Assembly: GCF_029504575.1 (NCBI RefSeq) | Contig: NZ_JAQFII010000001.1 | Coordinates: forward strand, 5,401,001-5,465,000 | Length of the DNA stretch: 64,000 bases | DNA from: Streptomyces sp. SPB162 | GTDB taxonomy: Bacteria; Actinomycetota; Actinomycetes; Streptomycetales; Streptomycetaceae | Direction: 5' to 3' | Part shown: positions 31,501 through 39,413 of the stretch, piece by piece | How the letters are laid out: every line of letters begins with the position of its first letter | Numbering within the stretch: the first letter of the stretch is position 1 | Notes under the pieces: generated by a model | The model's database searches: none | What the model was told of the DNA's origin: nothing | What the model saw: only the letters and a program-made list of their open reading frames with translations | Position numbers and translations under genes: made by a program

Positions 31501-32109
31501 CGCCTCGGCCTTCGCGGACTCCGCCTCGGCGGTGAGCCGCTCGCGGGTCTGCTCGGCGATCCGCGTCGCCTCGGCACGGGCGGCGGCGAGCGCGGCCTCG
31601 GACTCGGCGCGCGTCTCGTCCAGCAGCCGGCGGGCCTGGGACTCGCTGCGGGCCCGCAGCTGCTCGGCCCAGGCCACGTTCTCGTTGACGTGGGTCTCGA
31701 CGGTGGCCCGGCGCTCGCCCAGCTCCTCGTCGAGCTGGCGGCGCCGGGCGACGGCCTCGGCATGCCATTCGGCCTCGAAGCGGGACTGCCGCTCGGCCTG
31801 CTCCTGCAGCAGGCGCTGGGTGGCGGCCCGCGCCTCGCGCAGCTCGCGCTCCGCGTCGGTGCGCAACTGGTCCGCCTGGATCTGGGCGTTGCGCAGCAGC
31901 TGGTCGGCCTGGTGGCCGATGTTGTCGTAGGCGGGGCGGGAGGCGAGATTGCGGCGTGCCTCGTGAAGTTTGGCGCGCAGAACCTCGACCTGGTAGCCCA
32001 GGTCGTCGGCGTGCTCGACGGCCTTACCCCGCTCGGTGCGAAGCCGCTCCATCTCGGCCTCGAACAGCGAGAGGTGGTCGTCGGCCTCGTAGCGGTCGTT
32101 GCCCCGCAC
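28558..32109 (-). CDS. scy: Polar-growth scaffold coiled-coil protein Scy
   Basis: This roughly 1183-residue protein is almost wholly coiled coil, made of repeating segments such as AEAERLREEA with a long (about 51-residue) periodicity. The conserved N-terminal block HLSLFEAEMERLRTERGKA and C-terminal block EILVRRRQDINAEISRVQDV identify it. Scy assembles the tip-organising centre with DivIVA and FilP and controls branching in Streptomyces. GTG at 32109 is chosen by homology (VRGNDRYEADDHLS); no good ribosome binding site was found and the frame is open to 32181. The repeats make the gene prone to length change. Confidence 0.93.
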   Translation of the reverse strand: MRGNDRYEADDHLSLFEAEMERLRTERGKAVEHADDLGYQVEVLRAKLHEARRNLASRPAYDNIGHQADQLLRNAQIQADQLRTDAERELREARAATQRLLQEQAERQSRFEAEWHAEAVARRRQLDEELGERRATVETHVNENVAWAEQLRARSESQARRLLDETRAESEAALAAARAEATRIAEQTRERLTAEAESAKAEAEQLLRRARTDAERLLNAASNQAQEASSQAEQLRTSTLSESDAARQEATELTRLAQERMREADDSLREARAEAERLREEANTAATKRLSTAEAENEQRTRTARAEIARMVTEATKESEAAKAEAEQVRADALAEAERIRAEAQEKARSAASEDAAAQLAQAARSAEEVLTKASQDAQSTTRSAAEEAERIRREAEAEAERLRGQAEASAQELRGAAQDDTEEYRAKTVELQEEARRLRGEAEQLRADAVAEGERIRGEARREAVQQIEEAARTAEGLLAKAKADGDEMRQGASTESDRMRAESTERASALNKKAEEALERARAEAEVLRAEAEQQAGQLRDDAEADARRQRDEAEQTALRLRADAEADLVRLREEAEQRVAAAEQALRDARGEAERLRREAADEAERLRNETAERVRVLQEQAEVEMVRLRDEAASDASHTRAEAETIAVRLRTDAATEAEQLRTEAQETADRLRAEAAATAERTAAEAAEALAAAQEEAARRRREAEELLAAARGEADQERAQARRESEELLATARTRVQEAGVEADRLVAEAESRATELVAAAEQTAQQVRDAVAHLHEQAAEEIAGLRSAAEHAADRLRTEAQGEADRLHADANSERERAAEDASRIRREAKDETDAAKSLAERTVSEAIEESEQLRTESRDDANRRRTEAAGQADQLINKAREEAERLGILAKDALDTAERESEATRAEADRIRDEAREDANRRRSEAAEQADELIAKAQAEAVRIGAAAEEQSDTMVGAARAEAERIFAEATLECNGLVERARTDADTLLAEARRDATSIRERTEELRTRVESEVEELHERARKESSDQMRTAGERVDKLVEAATEQLTEAEAKAEEVKSTAESEASKVRIAAVKKAEGLLKEAELKKADAEREAERVKGEARAEAERTVSEGKRELEILVRRRQDINAEISRVQDVLEALESFEAPGGGKNAVTAGAGAGTTRSGGKRNDDAPLD

Positions 32110-32284
32110 TCCGCGGTCCCATCCGTCCCCTGGCGTTCTCACCCGCCAACCGGGTGAGACTCTCCGGAGCCCCGTTTGCACGGAGCCCTACGGAGAAGTG
32201 TGTCTGATCCACGCCGTGGAGCGGGCCGGTACCCCACGCCCACCCGTCGGCTGGGCCACTCTACCGGCCCAAGGGGGGCTGGGG

Positions 32285-32713
32285 TCAGTGGTCCTTGGCC
32301 GAGGTGACCAGCTCGGTGAGGACACCATGGCAGTCCTTAGGGTGCAGGAAGGTGATCCGTGACCCCATGGAGCCGATCCGCGGCTCTTCGTAGAGCACGC
32401 GGACGCCCTTCCCCGCGATGTCCGCGGCGTCGCCGTCCACGTCCGCGGTGCCGAAGGCGATGTGGTGCACGCCCTCGCCGTTCTTTGCCAGCCATTTGCC
32501 GACCGCGGAGTCCTCGCGGGTCGGTTCCAGGAGCTGGAGGTAGGAGGCGCCGCCGTCGGAGGTCTCGTTGATCTTGAGCATGGCCTCCCGTACGCCCTGC
32601 TCCTCGTTCACCTCGGAGTGGTGGACCTCGAAGCCGTACGTGGCGCGGTAGAACTCGACGGTGGCGTCGAGATCGAAGCACGCGATACCGATGTGGTCGA
32701 TGCGAGTCAGCAT
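32285..32713 (-). CDS. mce: Methylmalonyl-CoA epimerase
   Basis: The 142-residue glyoxalase-fold enzyme interconverts (2S)- and (2R)-methylmalonyl-CoA, needed to feed methylmalonyl-CoA mutase or polyketide synthesis. The four metal ligands are visible by alignment with the Propionibacterium enzyme: His7 (DHIGIA), Gln60 (YLQLLEP), His84 (HHIAFG) and Glu134 (LTELV). It is divergent from the thiolase gene with 142 bp between them. MeaB lies just beyond, so B12-dependent acyl-CoA genes cluster here. Confidence 0.95.
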   Translation of the reverse strand: MLTRIDHIGIACFDLDATVEFYRATYGFEVHHSEVNEEQGVREAMLKINETSDGGASYLQLLEPTREDSAVGKWLAKNGEGVHHIAFGTADVDGDAADIAGKGVRVLYEEPRIGSMGSRITFLHPKDCHGVLTELVTSAKDH

Positions 32714-32855
32714 GGGAACAGTGCACCGCTACCGACCCCGTAACGCAACGTGCGCGCGATCACACGTTCCGCCCGATGACCGCGCGCTTAACCGCTCAGT
32801 ACATTGACGGTAACCCTCGTTAACTTCTCTCTTCCTCTGCTGAAGGGGCCGCACC

Positions 32856-34052
32856 ATGAGCCAGCCACGTACGTCCGTGATCGTCGCAGGTGCCAGAACT
32901 CCCATGGGGAGGCTGCTGGGATCCCTGCGATCCTTCAGCGGCGCCGACCTCGGGGGCGTCGCCATCAAGGCGGCCCTGGACCGCGCGGGGATCGGCGGCG
33001 ACCAGGTGCAGTACGTCATCATGGGCCAGGTGCTCCAGGCCGGCGCCGGCCAGATCCCGGCCCGCCAGGCCGCCGTCAAGGGCGGCATCCCGATGAACGT
33101 CCCCGCCCTGACGATCAACAAGGTCTGCCTCTCCGGCCTCGACGCGATCGCGCTGGCCGACCAGCTGATCCGCGCCGGCGAGTTCGACATCGTCGTCGCC
33201 GGCGGCCAGGAGTCGATGACCAACGCCCCGCACCTGCTGCCGAAGTCCCGCGAGGGCTTCAAGTACGGCGCGATCGAGATGCTCGACGCGATGGCGTACG
33301 ACGGCCTCACCGACTCGTTCGAGAACGTCCCGATGGGCGAGTCGACCGAGAAGCACAACACCCGCCTCGGCATCGGGCGTGCGGCCCAGGACGAGGTCGC
33401 GGCCCTGTCCCACCAGCGCGCCGCCGCCGCGCAGAAGAACGGCCTGTTCGAGGCGGAGATCACCCCCGTCGAGATCCCGCAGCGCAAGGGCGAGCCGGTG
33501 ATCTTCGCGAAGGACGAGGGCATCCGCGCCGAGACCACCACGGAGTCGCTCTCCAAGCTCCGTCCCGCCTTCGCGAAGGACGGCACGATCACCGCCGGCA
33601 CCTCCTCGCAGATCTCCGACGGCGCCGCCGCCGTGGTCGTCATGAGCAAGGCCAAGGCCGAGGAACTCGGCCTGGAGTGGATCGCCGAGATCGGCGCCCA
33701 CGGCAACGTCGCGGGCCCGGACAACTCGCTGCAGTCCCAGCCCTCCAACGCGATCGCGCACGCCCTGGCGAAGGACGGTCTGACCGTCGGGGACCTGGAC
33801 CTCATCGAGATCAACGAGGCCTTCGCGGCCGTCGCCGTGCAGTCGATGAAGGACCTCGGCGTGACACCTGAAAAGGTGAACGTCAACGGCGGTGCGATCG
33901 CGCTGGGTCACCCGATCGGGATGTCCGGAGCGCGCGTCGTCCTGCACCTCGCGCTGGAACTCAAGCGCCGCGGCGGCGGAACGGGTGCCGCCGCGCTCTG
34001 CGGCGGAGGCGGCCAGGGCGACGCCCTGATCATCCGCGTTCCCGGCAAGTAG
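32856..34052 (+). CDS. Acetyl-CoA acetyltransferase (thiolase)
   Basis: The 398-residue biosynthetic-type thiolase condenses two acetyl-CoA to acetoacetyl-CoA or runs in reverse. The nucleophilic Cys91 (NKVCLSG), the His352 motif (GGAIALGHPIGMSGAR) and the second catalytic Cys382 (CGGGGQGDA) are all present, as is NEAFA. The ATG at 32856 follows AAGGGGC. meaB begins 21 nt after the stop, so the two are probably co-transcribed. It could feed the 3-hydroxybutyryl-CoA dehydrogenase encoded at 16396. Confidence 0.95.
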   Translation: MSQPRTSVIVAGARTPMGRLLGSLRSFSGADLGGVAIKAALDRAGIGGDQVQYVIMGQVLQAGAGQIPARQAAVKGGIPMNVPALTINKVCLSGLDAIALADQLIRAGEFDIVVAGGQESMTNAPHLLPKSREGFKYGAIEMLDAMAYDGLTDSFENVPMGESTEKHNTRLGIGRAAQDEVAALSHQRAAAAQKNGLFEAEITPVEIPQRKGEPVIFAKDEGIRAETTTESLSKLRPAFAKDGTITAGTSSQISDGAAAVVVMSKAKAEELGLEWIAEIGAHGNVAGPDNSLQSQPSNAIAHALAKDGLTVGDLDLIEINEAFAAVAVQSMKDLGVTPEKVNVNGGAIALGHPIGMSGARVVLHLALELKRRGGGTGAAALCGGGGQGDALIIRVPGK

Positions 34053-34073
34053 TAGACGAGAGACGGAGCACTG

Positions 34074-35030
34074 ATGGTGGACGTCGCCACGCTGGTCGAG
34101 CAGGCGCGTGAAGGTCGGCCGCGGGCCGTGGCCCGGCTGATCTCGCTGGTCGAGGGGGCGTCCCCGCAGCTGCGTGAGGTGATGGCGGCGCTGGCGCCGC
34201 TGTCCGGCGGCGCGTACGTGGTCGGCCTGACCGGCTCGCCGGGTGTGGGCAAGTCCACCTCGACGTCCGCGCTGGTCACGGCGTACCGCAAGCGCGGAAA
34301 GCGGGTCGGCGTGCTGGCGGTGGACCCGTCCTCGCCGTTCTCCGGCGGCGCGCTGCTCGGCGACCGGGTCCGGATGTCGGAGCACGCCTCGGACCCCGGC
34401 GTCTACATCCGCTCGATGGCGACCCGGGGCCACCTCGGCGGCCTCGCCTGGTCGGCCCCCCAGGCGATCCGGGTGCTCGACGCGGCCGGCTGCGAGGTGA
34501 TCCTCGTCGAGACGGTGGGCGTCGGGCAGTCCGAGGTGGAGATCGCCGCCCAGGCGGACACCTGCGTGGTGCTGCTGGCACCGGGCATGGGCGACGGGAT
34601 CCAGGCCGCCAAGGCCGGGATCCTGGAGATCGGCGACGTCTACGTGGTCAACAAGGCCGACCGCGACGGCGCCGACTCCACGGCGCGTGAGCTCAACCAC
34701 ATGCTCGGCCTGGGCGAGTCGCGCGGCCCGGGGGACTGGCGCCCGCCGATCGTCAAGACCGTCGCGGCCCGCGGCGAGGGCATCGACGAGGTCGTGGAGG
34801 CCCTGGAGAAGCACCGCGCCTGGATGGAGGAGCACGACGTGCTGAACGCCCGCCGCCGACGCCGCGCCGCCAACGAGGTCGAGAACATCACCGTCACAGC
34901 CCTCCGCGAACGCATCGGCGACCTCCACGGAGACCAGCGGCTCGACGCCCTGGCGGAACGGATCATCACGGGCCACCTGGACCCGTACACGGCGTCGGAC
35001 GAACTGATCGAAAGCGTCACGCAGGCGTAG
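34074..35030 (+). CDS. meaB: MeaB/ArgK-type GTPase, chaperone of B12-dependent acyl-CoA mutase
   Basis: The 318-residue G3E GTPase protects and reloads adenosylcobalamin-dependent acyl-CoA mutases. The P-loop GSPGVGKS is at residues 54-61, followed by the switch region VDPSSPFSGGALLGDRVRM, the G3 motif ETVGVGQSE and the base-specificity motif NKAD. The helical C-terminal arm (RRRRAANEVENITVTALRERI) is the dimerisation region. Mutase clients here could be IcmA (48990) or a methylmalonyl-CoA mutase outside the window. It converges on the MarR gene at 35086. Confidence 0.95.
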   Translation: MVDVATLVEQAREGRPRAVARLISLVEGASPQLREVMAALAPLSGGAYVVGLTGSPGVGKSTSTSALVTAYRKRGKRVGVLAVDPSSPFSGGALLGDRVRMSEHASDPGVYIRSMATRGHLGGLAWSAPQAIRVLDAAGCEVILVETVGVGQSEVEIAAQADTCVVLLAPGMGDGIQAAKAGILEIGDVYVVNKADRDGADSTARELNHMLGLGESRGPGDWRPPIVKTVAARGEGIDEVVEALEKHRAWMEEHDVLNARRRRRAANEVENITVTALRERIGDLHGDQRLDALAERIITGHLDPYTASDELIESVTQA

Positions 35031-35085
35031 CCGCCGCTCGGACCAGCGGGCGCGGTCCCCGCCCGCACCGGCGACCCGCACGGAA

Positions 35086-35559
35086 CTACCGCCCGCGCGC
35101 CGACCGCAGGTGCTCCGCAACCGGCGCCAGCGCCTTGAAGAGCGCTGCCAAGTCGTCCGCCGGCAGCAAATCGATGAAGTTCTCCCGCACCGAGGCCACG
35201 TGGTGCGGAGCAACCTTCCGCATCGTGTCCCAGCCCAGTTCCGTGAGCACCGCGTACAGCCCGCGCCGGTCGGACTCGCAGTTCTCGCGCCGGACCATCC
35301 CGGTGGTCTCCATCCGGGTGATCTGGTGGGAGAGCCGGCTCTTGGACTGGAGGGTGACGCGCGCGAGGTCGCTCATCCGCATGCGCCGGTCGTCGGACTC
35401 CGAGAGGTTGACCAGGATCTCGTAGTCGTTGTTGGTGAGGCCGAACGGCTGCAGGTCCCGCTCCAGCTGGTGCATCAGCAGTCGGCTGACGTCGAGATGG
35501 GTGCGCCAGGCGCGTTGCTCGTCCTCGGTGAGCCACTTGGTGCCGTTCTGAGTCTCCAT
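35086..35559 (-). CDS. MarR-family transcriptional regulator
   Basis: The 157-residue winged-helix regulator has the core LARVTLQSKSRLSHQITRMETTGMVRRENCESDRRGLYAVLT, in which the recognition helix and wing (DRRG) are clear. Upstream, AGTTGAA occurs twice (35561-35567 and 35578-35584), a plausible autoregulatory operator, and a minus-strand TAGAAT (35572-35567) ends 7 nt before the ATG, which suggests a leaderless transcript. Target and ligand are unknown. Confidence 0.9.
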   Translation of the reverse strand: METQNGTKWLTEDEQRAWRTHLDVSRLLMHQLERDLQPFGLTNNDYEILVNLSESDDRRMRMSDLARVTLQSKSRLSHQITRMETTGMVRRENCESDRRGLYAVLTELGWDTMRKVAPHHVASVRENFIDLLPADDLAALFKALAPVAEHLRSARGR

Positions 35560-35687
35560 GAGTTGAATTCTACAGGTAGTTGAAAACCGTATGAACGGGC
35601 CCCGTAGTCAACCGGTCACAGCCCGAGAGGGCGGACCGAAACGGCCAGGTCGAACACCTGTCGAACACCCGGCCGGACGGCCACCCA

Positions 35688-36482
35688 CTACAGCCCGAAG
35701 CGTCGCTGCAGATCCCCCAGCTGACCAGGCAGTCGAGGCGCCTGCCCCGGCCCGGGCTGAGCACCGGGCACGCCCGCGCCGGGCACGCCCGGTCCCGCGG
35801 ACGCCGGGACGCCGCCGGTCGCCGTCTCCGGCATCAGGACCTCGGTGGACTGCAGCAGCACCTGCCCGGCGCCCACGAACTCGAACTGGTGCTCCTCGCC
35901 CGAGGTCCCGCCGATCCCGGTGAGCGCCCGCAGGCCGCCCAGCACGCCGCGCATGTAGCCGTGGTCGTAGTGGTGGCAGGGGGAGGGGCAGTCCGCCCAG
36001 CCGACCAGCGCCTGCGGGTCCACCCGGATCGGCGGCTCCACGAAGTGCACCGCCCCGTTCGAGGCGGCGACGAACTTGCCGGTCCCGATGAGGGTGAGGA
36101 AGCCGGGGATGATCGACTGCTTGAGCGCCAGTCCGGGCTGGAAGGCGAGCAGGTTGCCCGACCGGATGGTCAGGTTGCCGTTCTCCAGGTCGAAGGAGTT
36201 GACGTCGTAAGCCCGGTCCGCGAGCAGCAGCTTGCCCTGGCCCTCGGCGACCACCCAGTCCGCGGCGTGCATCGGCGAGTGGAAGTTGGCGGCGACCAGC
36301 CGGTCGAGCCGGCCGTGGCCGATGCCGTGGAAGTCGATCTGCCCGTAATAGGCGATCATCTTCCCCTTCTGCAGGAACCACTGCCCCTTGAGTTCGACGC
36401 TGAACGCGTACGGGTTGACGTTGTCGTCGACCGGCAGCGAGTGCGGATCGTGAATGACGGGCCCACCGGCCATCGCGGTCAC
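35688..36482 (-). CDS. AIM24-family protein, third of three tandem paralogues
   Basis: The 264-residue protein has the AIM24 (TerD-distant, beta-sandwich) fold pattern: ELKGQWFLQKGKMIAYYGQ near the start and GGLRALTGIGGTSGEEHQFEFVGAGQVLLQ before a Pro/Gly-rich tail (about the last 45 residues). It contains a Cys/His cluster CPSPCHHYDH absent from its two neighbours. The GTG at 36482 overlaps the previous stop (GTGA) and has GGAGG 7 nt upstream. Function is unknown; the yeast namesake acts at mitochondrial inner membranes. Confidence 0.82.
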   Translation of the reverse strand: MTAMAGGPVIHDPHSLPVDDNVNPYAFSVELKGQWFLQKGKMIAYYGQIDFHGIGHGRLDRLVAANFHSPMHAADWVVAEGQGKLLLADRAYDVNSFDLENGNLTIRSGNLLAFQPGLALKQSIIPGFLTLIGTGKFVAASNGAVHFVEPPIRVDPQALVGWADCPSPCHHYDHGYMRGVLGGLRALTGIGGTSGEEHQFEFVGAGQVLLQSTEVLMPETATGGVPASAGPGVPGAGVPGAQPGPGQAPRLPGQLGDLQRRFGL

Positions 36483-37129
36483 AGCTTGTCCTCCGACGCC
36501 TGTACGTACACCGTGCCCTGGCCCGACAGCTCCAGCTGGAACGCCTCGCCCGAGCCCCGTCCGACCATGTCCCGCCAGCCCAGCGCCGTGGAGAGCTTGT
36601 TGCGCACGTCGCCGCGGTGCGCCACGTACGCCTGCGGGTCGACGTGTACCGGGCCCTGGTGGGTGATCGGCAGCTCGATGACGCCGCCGTGCGCCATGAC
36701 GGCGACCGAGCCCTTGCCCTGCAACGTGGTGGTGAACAGACCCTGGCCGGTGACCTGGCCTCGGATCACGCCCATGACGCCGCCCTGTGAGCCCATGAAC
36801 ATCGTGGACTGCTGCAGTGTGCCGTCGAAGGCCAGCAGCCGGTCCGCCTCGACGTAGAGCGTCTCGCCGCTCAGGTCGATGGTGTGGATGTGGTGGCCGC
36901 CGTGCCCGAACATCACCGAGCCCTGGCCCTCGACGGTCATCAGCGGCGTCGCCTCGTTGGCGACCCGCCGGCCGATCATCGAGGCGATGCCGCCCTGGCC
37001 GCCCTGGATGTTCGGCGTGAACGAGACCTCGCCGCGGTAGGCGAGCATCGCGCCGCGCTGGCTGAACAGCCGTTGGCCGGGGATGATCTGCGCCTCGACC
37101 ATCTTGGAATTGATCTTGGTGAACGGCAC
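36479..37129 (-). CDS. AIM24-family protein, second of three
   Basis: The 216-residue all-beta protein has the AIM24 pattern with an N-terminal AQIIPGQRLFSQRGAMLAYRGEVSF and a late GRGSGEAFQLELSGQGTVYVQASE. There is no signal peptide or membrane helix. It begins with GTG at 37129, sharing one base with the stop of the preceding paralogue, and ends overlapping the next, so all three are tightly coupled in translation. Confidence 0.82.
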   Translation of the reverse strand: MPFTKINSKMVEAQIIPGQRLFSQRGAMLAYRGEVSFTPNIQGGQGGIASMIGRRVANEATPLMTVEGQGSVMFGHGGHHIHTIDLSGETLYVEADRLLAFDGTLQQSTMFMGSQGGVMGVIRGQVTGQGLFTTTLQGKGSVAVMAHGGVIELPITHQGPVHVDPQAYVAHRGDVRNKLSTALGWRDMVGRGSGEAFQLELSGQGTVYVQASEDKL

Positions 37130-37767
37130 TAGAGCTGTCCCCCGATCGTGTTGCGCTCGCTGGGCTGCACGTAGACCAGGCCCTCACCTTCGAAACGGAT
37201 CTGGAAGCTCTCGCCGGAGCCCTCGCCCAGCACCGTCCGCCAGCTGACGCCGGTCTGGAAGTGCTGCTGCAGGTTGCCGGTGTGCGCCACGTACGCGCCC
37301 GGGTCGACCTGCAGCGGCATGCCCGCGGAGACCCGCAACACGATGGCCGGGCCGTCCGACGTGATCGCGGCCTGGCCGACGCCCTCGACCGTCGTGGTGA
37401 ACAGGCCGTTGCCCTGGCTCGCGCCGCGCAGGCCGGTGAAGGTGGTGCCGGTCCGCAGCCCGGGGTCGGTCGCCAGCAGGTTGCTGGCCTCGACGAAGAG
37501 CTTCTCGCCGTTCAGCCGCACCAGGTTGATCTCGCTCGCACGGTCGGCGAAGTAGCACGTGCCGTGCCCCTTCACCTCCATGACCTCCATGGATTCGCCG
37601 GTGAGCCGGCGGGTCACCATGCCGCGGATCCCCTCACCGCCCCCGGACATCTTCTTGAACGCCATCTGGCCGTCGTAGGCCACCATGGCGCCGTTCTTCG
37701 CCTTGACGGCGTCGCCGGTCATCTCCACGGCGAGTACTTTGCTGCCCTGCAATCGGAACATGGCCAC
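37129..37767 (-). CDS. AIM24-family protein, first of three
   Basis: The 212-residue beta-rich protein shows the same internal landmarks as its neighbours (AKNGAMVAYDGQMAFKK, FTTTVEGVGQAAI, GEGSGESFQIRFEGEGLVYVQ). The start is GTG 37767 or ATG 37761; neither has a good ribosome binding site. It lies 2 nt after the DUF2127 gene, so this may be a four-gene operon. Function is unknown. Confidence 0.82.
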   Translation of the reverse strand: MAMFRLQGSKVLAVEMTGDAVKAKNGAMVAYDGQMAFKKMSGGGEGIRGMVTRRLTGESMEVMEVKGHGTCYFADRASEINLVRLNGEKLFVEASNLLATDPGLRTGTTFTGLRGASQGNGLFTTTVEGVGQAAITSDGPAIVLRVSAGMPLQVDPGAYVAHTGNLQQHFQTGVSWRTVLGEGSGESFQIRFEGEGLVYVQPSERNTIGGQL

Positions 37768-37769
37768 GA

Positions 37770-38579
37770 TCAGACGCTATCCGTCCGTGCGGGAACCGTC
37801 ACCGGTTCGGTGTGAACAGGCTTTTCACCGGCCGCCACCTCGACCTCCAGCAGCGATGCGCCGCGGCGTTCGGCCTCGAACGCCTCGACGCCGCCGCGCA
37901 GCCCGAACAGCCGCTTGGACAGCGCGATCCACAGCACCGCCAGGATGTTGAGCGTCAGCGTCGCGACCTTGATCCAGCTGATCTTCTCGGTCAGCTCGAA
38001 GATCTCCAGAGGCAGGAACGCGGCGGTCGCGACGACCGTCAGGTACTCCGCCCAGCGCTTGCCCCACCACAGGCCGAACGCCTCGACGATCTCGATGAGC
38101 GCGTACACCAGCAGCGCGACGGCGACGATCACCAGCGTCGAGTGCTTGTAGTCGAAGGTCTTGCGGATGGTGTCGACGACCGGGGAGTGGTCCAGGTCGT
38201 AGTGGAAGTGCTCGGCGACCGGGCCGAAGACCGAGAGCTGGTCCTCGAAGAGCCGGCGGACGGAGTCCTGGGAGTTGCTGAACCGCCACACCGCCCACGC
38301 GGCGAGCACGATGAAGACGCCTCGCAGCAGCCGCTCGACCGCCAGGAACCGCAGGATGAACAGATCGCGCAGCGCCCGTCCGCGCGGCACCTCGGGCGCC
38401 TGGTCCGCGGGGCCCGAGCCGTGCGGCTCGCCGAGCGCGAAGTCACCGCAGCGCAGACAGCGCCAGACCTCGCCGACGGACGTGGTGGCGTGCAGCCGCT
38501 CGCGCAGACGGGTCTCGTCCGGCGCGTAGGTGATGTGGCCCCGGCGCGAGCAGTGGCGCCGGTCCCAGTCGAACTTCAT
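37770..38579 (-). CDS. DUF2127 membrane protein with N-terminal zinc-ribbon-like motif
   Basis: The 269-residue protein starts with a probable metal-binding segment, Cys10-x4-His15 and Cys41-x2-Cys44 (WRCLRCGDF). Four to five membrane helices follow (FIVLAAWAVWRF, LVIVAVALLVYALIEIVEAFGLWWGKRWAEYL, then ATAAFLPLEIFEL and LTLNILAVLWIAL), typical of DUF2127. The helix with GLWWGKRWAEYLT is the family hallmark. Function is unknown. It probably leads the AIM24 operon. Confidence 0.85.
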   Translation of the reverse strand: MKFDWDRRHCSRRGHITYAPDETRLRERLHATTSVGEVWRCLRCGDFALGEPHGSGPADQAPEVPRGRALRDLFILRFLAVERLLRGVFIVLAAWAVWRFSNSQDSVRRLFEDQLSVFGPVAEHFHYDLDHSPVVDTIRKTFDYKHSTLVIVAVALLVYALIEIVEAFGLWWGKRWAEYLTVVATAAFLPLEIFELTEKISWIKVATLTLNILAVLWIALSKRLFGLRGGVEAFEAERRGASLLEVEVAAGEKPVHTEPVTVPARTDSV

Positions 38580-38764
38580 CGGTGCCGTTCCCCCGGATTT
38601 CGTCGTTCTGGATGGACTTCCGCGTGCATCTTCGTGGAGGGGGACGCTATCGCCCTCCCGGCGGTTCTCGACCCCCGGGGCGGAACCGGGGGAGGGGGCG
38701 GCGATAATGGACGGGCCTTGTGATCACGTTCACAAGAACCACCCCCGTCGATGATGAGGAATCC

Positions 38765-39106
38765 GTGGACATCAAGACCGCCTCCGCCCTGCGCCGGCTC
38801 CGCCTGGTCTCCGCCCCCGAAGCGGTGTCCTTCCTGCTGCTGCTGGTCTGCTCGATCCTGAAGCGCACCACCGACTTCAACGCCGTCCCGGCTATGGGCA
38901 TGATCCACGGGGTGCTGTTCCTCCTCTATGTGGTCCTCTGGGCCCTCGCCTGGTACCGGGCGAAGTGGACCATCGGCCGGGCGGCGCTCTACGCGGTGCT
39001 GTCCGTCCTCCCCACCGGCGGCTTCTTCGCCGAGCGCATGCTGCGCCGCGAGGCCGAGTCGGAGATCATCGCCGCGCGTGCCCGCCAGGAAGGCGTCGTC
39101 GCGTGA
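38765..39106 (+). CDS. DUF3817 membrane protein
   Basis: The 113-residue protein has three hydrophobic segments: RLVSAPEAVSFLLLLVCSIL, GMIHGVLFLLYVVLWALAW and RAALYAVLSVLPTGGFFAER. The central His within GMIHGVLF and the final PTGGFFAER are hallmarks of DUF3817. The GTG at 38765 is chosen because GAGGA lies 5 nt upstream; a longer frame from 38720 is unlikely. It overlaps the next gene by GTGA. A paralogue lies at 48544. Confidence 0.85.
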   Translation: MDIKTASALRRLRLVSAPEAVSFLLLLVCSILKRTTDFNAVPAMGMIHGVLFLLYVVLWALAWYRAKWTIGRAALYAVLSVLPTGGFFAERMLRREAESEIIAARARQEGVVA

Positions 39107-39405
39107 TCGTCGCCTTCTCGGTCTCCCCGCTGGGCGTCGGCGAGGACGTGGGCGAGTACGTCGCCGACGCCGTCCGCGTCGTCCGGGAGTCAGGCCTCCC
39201 GAACCGCACCGACGCGATGTTCACCACGATCGAGGGCGACGACTGGGATCAGGTGATGGACGTCGTCAAGCGCGCCGTCGCCGCCGTCGAGGCCCGCGCG
39301 CCGCGCGTCTCCCTCGTCCTGAAGGCCGACATCCGGCCGGGCGTGACGGACGGGATGACGTCGAAGGTCGAGACCGTCGAGCGCTACCTCGCGCCCGAGG
39401 ACTGA
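39103..39405 (+). CDS. MTH1187/YqgV-family thiamine-binding-type protein
   Basis: The 100-residue ferredoxin-like-fold protein shows the family pattern IVAFSVSPLGVGEDVGEYVADAV at the start, TTIEGDDWDQVMDVVKRA in the middle and VSLVLKADIRPG near the end. Members (DUF77) have been reported to bind thiamine or thiamine phosphate in the cytoplasm; a role here is inferred only from family. The start GTG at 39103 overlaps the DUF3817 stop codon. Confidence 0.88.
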   Translation: MIVAFSVSPLGVGEDVGEYVADAVRVVRESGLPNRTDAMFTTIEGDDWDQVMDVVKRAVAAVEARAPRVSLVLKADIRPGVTDGMTSKVETVERYLAPED

Positions 39406-39413
39406 GAAACCCC

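Noticed and set aside
28550..31930. 1126-codon open frame on the + strand opposite scy
   Set aside because: It is antisense to the clear Scy coiled coil. High GC plus repetitive Ala/Glu/Arg codons leave the opposite strand free of stops. The translation is Ser/Ala/Arg noise with no domain.
27800..32000. DNA-level direct repeats of CTCGGCC-type motifs
   Set aside because: They follow from repeated Ala-Glu codons in the coiled coils of FilP and Scy and are not independent DNA repeats.
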